Position numbers and translations under genes: made by a program
The notes under the pieces: model-generated
What the model was told of the DNA's origin: nothing
Seen by the model: only the letters and a program-made list of their open reading frames with translations
Database searches by the model: none
Source of the DNA: Comamonadaceae bacterium
Lineage (GTDB): Bacteria > Pseudomonadota > Gammaproteobacteria > Burkholderiales > Burkholderiaceae_C
Direction of reading: 5' to 3'
NCBI GenBank assembly: GCA_947454695.1
Contig: CANGMW010000180.1
Location: forward strand, 1-5,548
Length of the DNA stretch: 5,548 nt
In this document: positions 1 to 5,027 of the stretch, in pieces
Numbering within the stretch: the first letter of the stretch is position 1
How the letters are laid out: each line of letters starts with the position of its first letter

Positions 1-60
1 GCCGAAGGCGACACCCTGGTGCTCACCCCCCGCAAAGCGCGCGTGTTTGTGGCGCCCTGA
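1..60 (+). CDS. C-terminal end of an ABC-transporter ATPase-like protein (partial, possibly sulfate transporter CysA)
   Basis: An open frame runs from the left edge to the TGA at 58-60 and gives 19 residues ending GDTLVLTPRKARVFVAP. Alternating hydrophobic and basic residues closing on 'ARVFV' resemble the end of the TOBE-like C-terminal domain of CysA-type ATPases, which energise sulfate/thiosulfate uptake at the inner membrane. None of the diagnostic motifs (Walker A, signature, Walker B) lies inside the window, so the assignment rests on this short tail and on remembered similarity. That the frame is coding is more secure than the product name. A hairpin lies about 25 bases after the stop codon. 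Confidence 0.4.
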   Translation, partial: AEGDTLVLTPRKARVFVAP

Positions 61-85
61 AGCGTGCGGCCCGTTGACGGCTCAC

Positions 86-110
86 GCGGCCTTTGGTCAG
101 GACCGCTTTA
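86..110 (+). terminator. Candidate terminator hairpin after the leftmost gene
   Basis: GCGGCCT (86-92) pairs with AGG-A-CCGC (99-106), making seven base pairs with one bulged A around a six-base loop, followed by TTTA. The T tract is too short for a textbook rho-independent terminator. Its place 25 bases after a stop codon and well upstream of the tRNA is suitable for ending the upstream transcript. Confidence 0.35.
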
Positions 111-196
111 GGCGGGTTCGTCCGGCGGGCGGGCTGGCTGGATGGATTGTGGTTTCGCTGTTAATTGGTGGTTGGCGGCGCGTATTTGCTGAGCTG

Positions 197-227
197 TTGA
201 AAATTGTTGCGCTTGTAGCGCTACCTT
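197..227 (+). promoter_or_regulatory. Weak candidate sigma-70 promoter for the tRNA-Leu gene
   Basis: TTGAAA (197-202) is a good -35 match. The best -10 at roughly the right distance is TACCTT (222-227), but the spacer is 19 bases, longer than the optimum of 17. A GC-rich stretch follows (GGGCGAGGG), as in discriminators of stable-RNA promoters under stringent control. Transcription would start near 234, giving a leader of about 37 bases for RNase P to remove. Some promoter must lie in 61-270 if the tRNA is not read from upstream; this is only the best candidate. Confidence 0.25.
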
Positions 228-270
228 GGGCGAGGGCGGCTCATTTTGCGAGACAATCGGGTGGCAGCTT

Positions 271-364
271 GCCCCGATGGTGAAATTGGTAGACACAGCG
301 GACTTAAAATCCGCCGCTTTCGTGAATAACGGGCGTGCCGGTTCGATTCCGGCTCGGGGCACCA
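271..364 (+). tRNA. tRNA-Leu (anticodon UAA)
   Basis: The cloverleaf folds completely. The acceptor stem GCCCCGA (271-277) pairs with TCGGGGC (354-360), the D arm is at 280-296, and the anticodon stem GCGGA/TCCGC (298-302/310-314) encloses CTTAAAA with anticodon TAA at 305-307. The T arm GCCGG-TTCGATT-CCGGC is at 337-353. The discriminator is A361, and CCA is encoded at 362-364. The long variable arm marks a class II tRNA, and A73 fits leucine identity. The tRNA reads UUA and, by wobble, UUG codons. The variable arm is 22 bases (315-336), at the long end for tRNA-Leu; it can form CGCT/GGCG plus CGT/ACG with a two-base bulge and a GAATA loop. Confidence 0.97.
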
Positions 365-391
365 CACCAAGCAGCACACCGAGAATCCAAG

Positions 392-1018
392 ATGTCACGC
401 TACAACACACCTTTTGAAATCCATGTTCATGGCCAAGTGTCCCTTCGCGCAGACATCACGCCCGCCCAAGTTCAAGACGCTCTCAAGCCGCTTTGGAAAT
501 ACGCCGGTGCGAGTTCACTCTCTGATGGCGCCAACAGCGCTTATGAAGATGAGCCAGGCCTGAAGTTTGATGCCCGTGAGCATGTGATCCAAATGTGCTG
601 GTCGGTGCCGGGCGACGAGGATTTCCGGCAGTCGCTCGATGAGCTGTGCATGAACCTGAACGAGATCTCTGATGCTGCAGCAGCCATTGAAGTCACGTTT
701 TACGACGCCGATTTTGACGAAGAGGAAGAATCGCGCGGTGCTCAGTCACGCGACGATTTCCTCATGATGTTCATCGGCCCCACACCTGCGGCCATCATGC
801 AGATCCAGCGTGACTTGCTGGTGCAGGACGTGATCAACATGATGGAGCGTCACTTTGACGCCTCTGAGCTTTCGGGCGTGGTCACTGAAATCGACAAGCT
901 GTTCAACCAGCGCTTTGACTCGCTGGTGAGCTCATTGGAGTTGGGCCGTCCCCCGCGTGGATCGGGCGGGGGGCATGGTGGTCATGGTCCGGGGCGCAAG
1001 CCACGCCACCTGCACTGA
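392..1018 (+). CDS. Conserved protein of unknown function (DUF6806-like), 208 residues
   Basis: I recognise the sequence as a conserved Burkholderiales protein, probably the family labelled DUF6806, with no known function. It has no signal peptide or membrane segment and should be cytosolic. Visible parts are an N-terminal segment starting MSRYNTPFEIHVHG, a mixed alpha/beta middle with conserved-looking WKYAGA (35-40) and QMCWSV (67-72), an acidic patch DADFDEEEES at 105-114, a helical region at about 131-183, and a Gly/His/Arg-rich tail from about 185 to the end, GGGHGGHGPGRKPRHLH, which could bind metal or nucleic acid. The start at 392 is chosen because a GAGA motif (381-384) lies seven bases upstream. 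The frame stays open further upstream only inside the tRNA gene. The start is 27 bases after the tRNA CCA with no terminator between, so the mRNA may be released from a shared transcript by tRNA 3' processing. Product name moderately sure; coding status very sure. Confidence 0.9.
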   Translation: MSRYNTPFEIHVHGQVSLRADITPAQVQDALKPLWKYAGASSLSDGANSAYEDEPGLKFDAREHVIQMCWSVPGDEDFRQSLDELCMNLNEISDAAAAIEVTFYDADFDEEEESRGAQSRDDFLMMFIGPTPAAIMQIQRDLLVQDVINMMERHFDASELSGVVTEIDKLFNQRFDSLVSSLELGRPPRGSGGGHGGHGPGRKPRHLH

Positions 1019-1025
1019 CACCCAA

Positions 1026-1083
1026 GCGCTGTTTTAGCAGCGCACGCGAACGCAGCAGGGTCTTGTCCTGAAAGAAGCCCTGC
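1026..1083. terminator. Two hairpins in the convergent intergenic region, probable bidirectional termination zone
   Basis: The first hairpin is GCGCTG-TTTTAG-CAGCGC (1026-1043), six perfect base pairs. The second is GCAGGGTCTT (1055-1064) pairing with AAGA (1072-1075) and CCCTGC (1078-1083), ten base pairs with a two-base AG bulge and a seven-base loop. They fill most of the 71 bases between the plus-strand gene ending at 1018 and the minus-strand gene ending at 1090. Neither is followed by a T tract on either strand, so they may act with Rho or protect mRNA 3' ends rather than terminate intrinsically. Confidence 0.45.
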
Positions 1084-1089
1084 CCATGC

Positions 1090-1782
1090 TCAGCGTTTTT
1101 TGTACTGGGTGGTCCCGAACATCATCTCGCGTGCTTTGTTGTCGACCAAAGGCTTGCGCAGATCGGCCAAGACCTGCACGCCGCGTTGAACCGCTGGACG
1201 TGCAGCAACACGGTCAAACCATTTTTTCAGGTGCGGGTAGTCGGCCCAGTCGATGCCCTGGTTTTGCCAGCTGCGCAGCCACGGAAAGGTGGCAATGTCG
1301 GCAATGCTGTACTCAGCACCGGCAATGTAGGGGTGTTGGCTGATCTGCTTGTCCATCACGCCATACAGCCGCTTGGCCTCGTTGGTGTAACGGTTGTAGG
1401 CGTACTCCACGCGCTCGGGCGCGTAAATCCGGAAGTGGTGCGCTTGTCCGAGCATGGGGCCCACGCCGCCCATCTGGAACATCAGCCACTGCAAGACCTC
1501 GTATTTGTCCCGATCACTTTGCGGCAAAAACCGGCCCGTCTTGGCGGCCAGGTACAGCAGGATGGCGCCTGACTCGAACAGCGAGATCGGCTGGCCGTCC
1601 GGCCCGTCGCTGTCGACCAGCGCGGGGATCTTGTTATTCGGGCTGATTTTCAGGAAGTCGGGCGCAAACTGATCGCCCGTACCGATGTTGATCGGGTGGA
1701 CGCGGTAGGGCAGTCCACACTCTTCCAGCATGATGTGAATCTTGTGCCCGTTGGGCGTGGGCCAGGAGTACAGATCGATCAT
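1090..1782 (-). CDS. yfcG: Nu-class glutathione transferase / disulfide-bond oxidoreductase, YfcG type
   Basis: The 230-residue protein closely follows E. coli YfcG, a cytosolic glutathione-binding protein with disulfide-bond reductase and organic-hydroperoxide activity and weak classical transferase activity. The thioredoxin-fold domain (about 1-85) has PTPNGHK at 8-14, keeping Thr9 and Asn11, which bind glutathione in YfcG in place of a catalytic Tyr or Ser. It also has NNKIPALVD (49-57) with the cis-proline and FESGAILLYLA (69-79) with the Glu-Ser pair that holds the gamma-glutamyl group. The all-helical C-terminal domain shows GGVGPMLGQAHHF (105-117) and the N-capping-box region YSIADIATFPW (158-168). 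The start at 1782 matches the YfcG N-terminus and has AAGG five bases upstream. It is the last gene of the series, 20 bases after the dehydrogenase stop. Its role there is inferred: protection against reactive intermediates or oxidants, or handling a glutathione adduct. Confidence 0.92.
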   Translation of the reverse strand: MIDLYSWPTPNGHKIHIMLEECGLPYRVHPINIGTGDQFAPDFLKISPNNKIPALVDSDGPDGQPISLFESGAILLYLAAKTGRFLPQSDRDKYEVLQWLMFQMGGVGPMLGQAHHFRIYAPERVEYAYNRYTNEAKRLYGVMDKQISQHPYIAGAEYSIADIATFPWLRSWQNQGIDWADYPHLKKWFDRVAARPAVQRGVQVLADLRKPLVDNKAREMMFGTTQYKKR

Positions 1783-1787
1783 GTCAG

Positions 1788-1791
1788 CCTT
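1788..1791 (-). promoter_or_regulatory. Ribosome binding site of the YfcG-type gene
   Basis: AAGG on the minus strand lies five bases before the ATG at 1782. It supports this start over the open-frame extension to 1998, which overlaps the dehydrogenase coding sequence and adds residues unlike any glutathione transferase. Confidence 0.6.
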
Positions 1792-1802
1792 GTCGGTTTT
1801 GC

Positions 1803-3077
1803 TCAGGAGCCGCGGGTGATGGGCATCTCCACCTCTTTGGCATTGAGCGCGTACTTGCCCAACTCCAGCTTGGCGATTGCATTGCGGTGCACCTCGTCCG
1901 GACCATCGGCAAAGCGCAGGGTACGGGCGTGGGCGTAGGCATTGGCCAAGGGGAAGTCCTGGCACATGCCGCCGCCGCCGTGCACCTGCATGGCCCAATC
2001 GATGACCTGGCAGGCCATGCTGGGCGCCACGACCTTGATCATGGCGATTTCGTTCTTGGCAAATTTATTGCCGCCCACGTCCATCATCCAGGCAGCTTTG
2101 AGGGTGAGCAAACGGGCCATATCGATCTTGCAACGTGCTTCGGCGATGCGTTCTTGCGTCACAGTTTGGGCCGCCACCGGCTTGCCAAAGGCCACGCGCG
2201 AAGAAGCGCGCTTGCACATGAGTTCCAGCGCACGCTCTGCCTGCCCGATCAGGCGCATGCAGTGGTGAATGCGTCCGGGGCCAAGGCGACCTTGAGCGAT
2301 TTCAAAACCGCGGCCTTCGCCCAGCAAAATGTTGCTGGCGGGCACGCGCACATTTTCAAACAGCACTTCCATGTGGCCGTGCGGCGCATCGTCGTAGCCC
2401 ATCACGCTCAAGGGTCGGATGACCTTCACGCCCGGGGTGTTGGCGGCCACCAGGATCATGCTTTGCTGGGAGTGGCGGGGCGCTTGCGGATCGGTTTTGC
2501 CCATGGTGATGTAGATGGCGCAGCGCGGGTCGCCCGCACCAGAGGTCCACCATTTGCGGCCGTTGATGATGTACTCATCGCCTTGGCGCTCGATGCGGGT
2601 GGCGATATTGGTGGCGTCGCTCGAGGCGACATCGGGCTCGGTCATGGCAAACGCTGAACGAATCTTGCCGTCCATGAGCGGGTTGAGCCACAGTTTGCGG
2701 TGCTCGGCGTTGCCGTAGCGGGCAATGGTTTCCATGTTGCCGGTGTCGGGTGCCGAGCAGTTGAACACTTCGCTGGACCAGGTGACGCGGCCCATGATCT
2801 CGGCCAGCGGCGCGTATTCCTGGTTGGTCAGGCCGCCACCTTTGACACCAGCGGCTTGCGCGCTGTCCACCGGCAGGAACAGGTTCCACAGGTCGGCTTC
2901 ACGCGCTTTGAGCTTGAGCTTTTCGATGAGTTGCAACGGCGTCCAGCGTTTGCCGGCAGCGGTGTTGGCATCGATCTCGTCGTGGTAGGCCTGTTCATTG
3001 GGATAGATGTGCTCATCCATGAACTTGAGTAGGCGGGTTTGCAAATCTTTGGTCTTCTGGGAATAGTCAAAGTCCAT
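1803..3077 (-). CDS. Acyl-CoA dehydrogenase of the ACAD10/ACAD11 (LvaC-like) subgroup
   Basis: This is a full-length 424-residue FAD-dependent acyl-CoA dehydrogenase fold. The helical N-terminal domain (about 1-140) leads to the flavin/substrate signature AFAMTEPDVASSDATN (142-157), then a beta domain with INGRKWWTSGAGDP (171-184), and a C-terminal helical domain with SRVAFGKP (293-300), QVHGGGGM (364-371) and the C-terminal signature LRFADGPDEVHRNAIAKLEL (387-406). By alignment to medium-chain enzymes, the catalytic base Glu of the 'YEGT' motif is replaced by Asp391 in ADGPDEVH. This is typical of ACAD10/ACAD11 relatives, which in mammals and Pseudomonas (LvaC) work on 4-hydroxyacyl-CoA after phosphorylation by a kinase-like partner. 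That partner is encoded 31 bases upstream here. The start has GGAG six bases before the ATG. Family is certain; 4-phosphohydroxyacyl-CoA processing is inferred, and ordinary short/branched acyl-CoA dehydrogenation is the alternative. Confidence 0.95.
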   Translation of the reverse strand: MDFDYSQKTKDLQTRLLKFMDEHIYPNEQAYHDEIDANTAAGKRWTPLQLIEKLKLKAREADLWNLFLPVDSAQAAGVKGGGLTNQEYAPLAEIMGRVTWSSEVFNCSAPDTGNMETIARYGNAEHRKLWLNPLMDGKIRSAFAMTEPDVASSDATNIATRIERQGDEYIINGRKWWTSGAGDPRCAIYITMGKTDPQAPRHSQQSMILVAANTPGVKVIRPLSVMGYDDAPHGHMEVLFENVRVPASNILLGEGRGFEIAQGRLGPGRIHHCMRLIGQAERALELMCKRASSRVAFGKPVAAQTVTQERIAEARCKIDMARLLTLKAAWMMDVGGNKFAKNEIAMIKVVAPSMACQVIDWAMQVHGGGGMCQDFPLANAYAHARTLRFADGPDEVHRNAIAKLELGKYALNAKEVEMPITRGS

Positions 3078-3097
3078 GGGGGTCTCCGGTTTTTGAA

Positions 3098-3126
3098 ATT
3101 AAAAAATATCAGGCGCGTTGTGCGAA
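3098..3126 (-). promoter_or_regulatory. Candidate internal promoter before the acyl-CoA dehydrogenase gene
   Basis: On the minus strand, TTCGCA (3126-3121) and TTTAAT (3103-3098) are separated by exactly 17 bases. They match the -35 consensus at four of six positions and the -10 consensus at five of six. The start point would fall near 3091, leaving a short leader that carries GGAG at 3087-3084. The -35 lies in the last codons of the phosphotransferase gene. The segment is strikingly A/T-rich against a high-GC background. It could let the dehydrogenase and YfcG genes be expressed apart from the regulator; chance similarity is not excluded. Confidence 0.3.
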
Positions 3127-4194
3127 TTGCCAGGCCATCTGTGCCAAGGGTCGAGCGCCGGCGGCCGACTTGACGGCCTGGGCGCTGGAGGCGGTGCCGT
3201 TTTCCACCCGCTTGGCAATGCCTTGCAAAATGGCGGCGATGCGGAACATGTTGTAGGCCAGGTAAAAGTTCCAATCGGCCTTTAAGGCCTCAGGGGTGGT
3301 CAGTCCCGTGCGCTCGCAGTACATGCGGATGTACTCTTCTTCGACCGGAATGCCCAAGCCACGGTGGTCGAGTCCGCCAATGCCGCGGAAAGAACCCGGC
3401 GGAATATGCCAGGCCATGCAGTGGTAGCTGAAGTCGGCCAGCGGGTGACCGATGGTGGAGAGCTCCCAATCCAGCACCGCCAGCACGCGCGGCTCTGTGG
3501 GATGGAACATCAGGTTGTCGAGCCGGTAGTCGCCGTGCACGATGCTGGTCATCGATTCATCGCGTGCGCTGGCCGGGATGTGCTGGGGCAACCAGGCCAT
3601 GAGCTGGTCCATCTCGGGGATGTGCTGGGTGATGGAGGCCACATACTGCTTGCTCCAGCGGCCGATCTGACGCTCGAAATAGTTGCCCGGCTTACCGTAA
3701 TTGGCCAGCCCTTGGTCGGCGTATTTCACGCTGTGCAGGGCGGCAATCACGCGGTTCATTTCGTTGTAGATGTCGCCACGCTGTTGGCGCGTCATGTCGG
3801 GCAGGGACTGGTCCCACAAGACACGGCCTTGCATGAACTCCATCACATAGAAGGCGCGACCGATGACGGATTCGTCTTCGCACAGCACATACATCTTGGG
3901 AACAGGTACACCGGTGCCGTACAGGCCTTTCATCACGGCGAACTCGCGCTCGACCGCGTGGGCCGAGGGCAAGAGTTTGGCCACAGGTCCCGGCTTGGCG
4001 CGCATCACATAACTGCATTGCGGCGTGATGAGTTTGTAGGTGGGGTTGGATTGACCGCCTTTGAAAGACTCCACGGTCAGCGGGCCTTTAAAGCCGTCGA
4101 GGTTTTTTTCCAGCCAGGCGGTCAGCGCGCTCACATCAAACGCGTGGGCCTCAGACACCGGACGGGTGCCAACAAAATGGTCGAAGTCGCTCAT
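3109..4194 (-). CDS. APH/ACAD11-N-type phosphotransferase (LvaA-like hydroxyacyl-CoA kinase candidate)
   Basis: The 361-residue protein has the aminoglycoside-phosphotransferase/choline-kinase fold of the ACAD10/ACAD11 N-terminal subgroup. It shows a glycine-rich nucleotide loop FKGGQSNPTY (44-53), a basic strand YVMRAKP (62-68) carrying the likely ATP-contacting Lys67, acidic VEREF (81-85), the hinge-like YVMEFMQG (116-123), the catalytic loop HGDYRLDN (220-227) with base Asp222 and metal ligand Asn227, and the metal-binding LDWE (241-244) with Asp242. All kinase catalytic positions look intact. Many bacterial members are labelled aminoglycoside kinases, but in this subgroup the known substrates are hydroxyacyl-CoA thioesters: LvaA phosphorylates 4-hydroxyvaleryl-CoA in Pseudomonas. 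The adjoining dehydrogenase supports that role over antibiotic resistance. The start is 16 bases after the regulator stop codon, with GAGAAG overlapping that stop, suggesting translational coupling. No membrane or signal segments. Substrate is inferred, fold is secure. Confidence 0.93.
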   Translation of the reverse strand: MSDFDHFVGTRPVSEAHAFDVSALTAWLEKNLDGFKGPLTVESFKGGQSNPTYKLITPQCSYVMRAKPGPVAKLLPSAHAVEREFAVMKGLYGTGVPVPKMYVLCEDESVIGRAFYVMEFMQGRVLWDQSLPDMTRQQRGDIYNEMNRVIAALHSVKYADQGLANYGKPGNYFERQIGRWSKQYVASITQHIPEMDQLMAWLPQHIPASARDESMTSIVHGDYRLDNLMFHPTEPRVLAVLDWELSTIGHPLADFSYHCMAWHIPPGSFRGIGGLDHRGLGIPVEEEYIRMYCERTGLTTPEALKADWNFYLAYNMFRIAAILQGIAKRVENGTASSAQAVKSAAGARPLAQMAWQFAQRA

Positions 4195-4206
4195 GGTGTG
4201 GGGGTG

Positions 4207-4212
4207 CTTCTC
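4207..4212 (-). promoter_or_regulatory. Ribosome binding site of the phosphotransferase gene overlapping the regulator stop codon
   Basis: GAGAAG on the minus strand overlaps the TGA of the Crp/Fnr gene (4213-4211). It sits 12 bases before the ATG at 4194, longer than the usual spacing. Ribosomes finishing the regulator would arrive on this site, so the two genes may be translationally coupled. Confidence 0.4.
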
Positions 4213-4930
4213 AGTGGTCAGACTCGATGATGCGCATCAGCGCGGCGCGGTCGCGAATCAGCAAACCACCGGGCTCGATCCGGATGGCTTGTTCGCGTTC
4301 CATGGCTTTGAGCTCCTGGTTCACGCGCTGACGCGAGGCGCCCAACAACTGCGCAAGCTCTTCCTGCGCCAGCTGCAGGCCGATACGCATTTCGTGCCCG
4401 TCGCTCAGCGAGGGAATACCGTAGCTGCGCACCAGGTGCAGCAATTGTTTGGCCAAGCGAGCGCGCAGGGGCAAGGTGTTGAGGTCTTCCACCAAGCCGT
4501 ACAACTGACGGATGCGGCGTGCATGCAGTCGCAGCATGGCTTCGTACAGCTCTACATGCGACGCCAGAATCTTTTTGAAGTCCGCCTTGGCCACACACAA
4601 CACGGTGGTGTCGCCGTGCGCGTAGGCATCGTGGGTGCGCCGGTCGCCGTCGAAGATCGACACATCGCCAAACCAGATGCCCGGCTCCACATAGGTCAGG
4701 GTGATCTGTTTGCCTGATATCGACGTGGAGCTCACGCGCACTGCGCCCTTGGCGCAGGCGATCCACTCCTCGGGCGGTTCGCCCCGTGCGGCAATCAGGT
4801 CGCCATCGCGGTAACGTTTGACATAGGCGCATCGCAGGATATCGTGGCGCAGTGAAGGGGACAGGGTTGAGAACCAGCGACCACCATTGATCGCTGCACG
4901 TTCTTCGATAGTAAGAATCGGGTCTTCCAT
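4211..4930 (-). CDS. Crp/Fnr-family transcriptional regulator
   Basis: The 239-residue protein has both halves of a Crp/Fnr regulator. The N-terminal cyclic-nucleotide-binding-like beta barrel (about 20-120) includes YRDGDLIAARGEPPEEW (40-56) and the phosphate-cassette region FGDVSIFDGDRRTHDAYA (87-104). A long dimerisation helix spans about 122-150, and the winged-helix domain has LAQEELAQLLGASRQRVNQE (187-206) as the helix-turn-helix, its recognition helix beginning at SRQRVNQ. Against E. coli Crp, the cassette Glu72 is Asp, the following loop is one residue shorter, and Arg82-Ser83 is Arg-Thr, so cAMP binding is possible but unproven. The FNR iron-sulfur cysteine cluster is absent; the few cysteines (34, 59, 112) are scattered. 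The start MEDPILTIEERAAIN agrees with remembered Comamonadaceae homologues, although the ribosome binding site is weak. No convincing promoter was found in the 97 bases before it (4931-5027). Inference: it controls the downstream lipid/acyl-CoA genes. Confidence 0.93.
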   Translation of the reverse strand: MEDPILTIEERAAINGGRWFSTLSPSLRHDILRCAYVKRYRDGDLIAARGEPPEEWIACAKGAVRVSSTSISGKQITLTYVEPGIWFGDVSIFDGDRRTHDAYAHGDTTVLCVAKADFKKILASHVELYEAMLRLHARRIRQLYGLVEDLNTLPLRARLAKQLLHLVRSYGIPSLSDGHEMRIGLQLAQEELAQLLGASRQRVNQELKAMEREQAIRIEPGGLLIRDRAALMRIIESDH

Positions 4931-5027
4931 AGCCTGTCTTGTTCGTGACTGATAACGCCCTGATTGTCGCCCGCGAGACCGCCGCTGCGACTAGGGGTTG
5001 TCACCTGTGCGTCTGTGGCGGGCAGGC

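Noticed and set aside
74..79. TTGACG as a -35 element
   Set aside because: No -10-like sequence lies 16-18 bases downstream, and it sits just upstream of the candidate terminator stem.
209..224. Overlapping inverted repeats GCGCT-TGT-AGCGC and GTAGCGCTAC upstream of the tRNA
   Set aside because: Both are short and expected by chance in GC-rich DNA; no second copy or known operator match was seen.
335..391. Open-frame extension of the 392-1018 gene back into the tRNA
   Set aside because: It would translate the tRNA T arm and acceptor stem; the ATG at 392 has GAGA upstream and gives the family-like N-terminus.
1783..1998. Longer start for the YfcG-type gene, overlapping the dehydrogenase gene
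   Set aside because: The added residues are Arg/His/Gly-rich shadow translation, and MIDLYSWPTPNGHK matches the YfcG N-terminus exactly where a ribosome binding site occurs.
1887..2657. Plus-strand open frame of 256 codons opposite the dehydrogenase gene
   Set aside because: The sense strand encodes an unmistakable acyl-CoA dehydrogenase; the antisense product shows no domain.
3109..4194. Antibiotic-resistance aminoglycoside kinase
   Set aside because: The fold is shared, but sequence motifs and the adjoining ACAD11-like dehydrogenase point to acyl-CoA metabolism; no mobile element is nearby.
3364..4230. Plus-strand open frame of 288 codons opposite the phosphotransferase gene
   Set aside because: Its protein is rich in His, Val and Gly with no recognisable motif; this is the usual antisense shadow of a high-GC gene whose sense frame has intact kinase motifs.
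4061..4717. Plus-strand open frame opposite the start of the phosphotransferase and the Crp/Fnr gene
   Set aside because: It spans two real genes and their junction, as a shadow would, and has no motif.
4941..4956. GTT-N10-AAC inverted repeat as a Crp/Fnr autoregulatory operator
   Set aside because: Only the outer three bases match; it resembles neither TGTGA-N6-TCACA nor TTGAT-N4-ATCAA well enough to claim.
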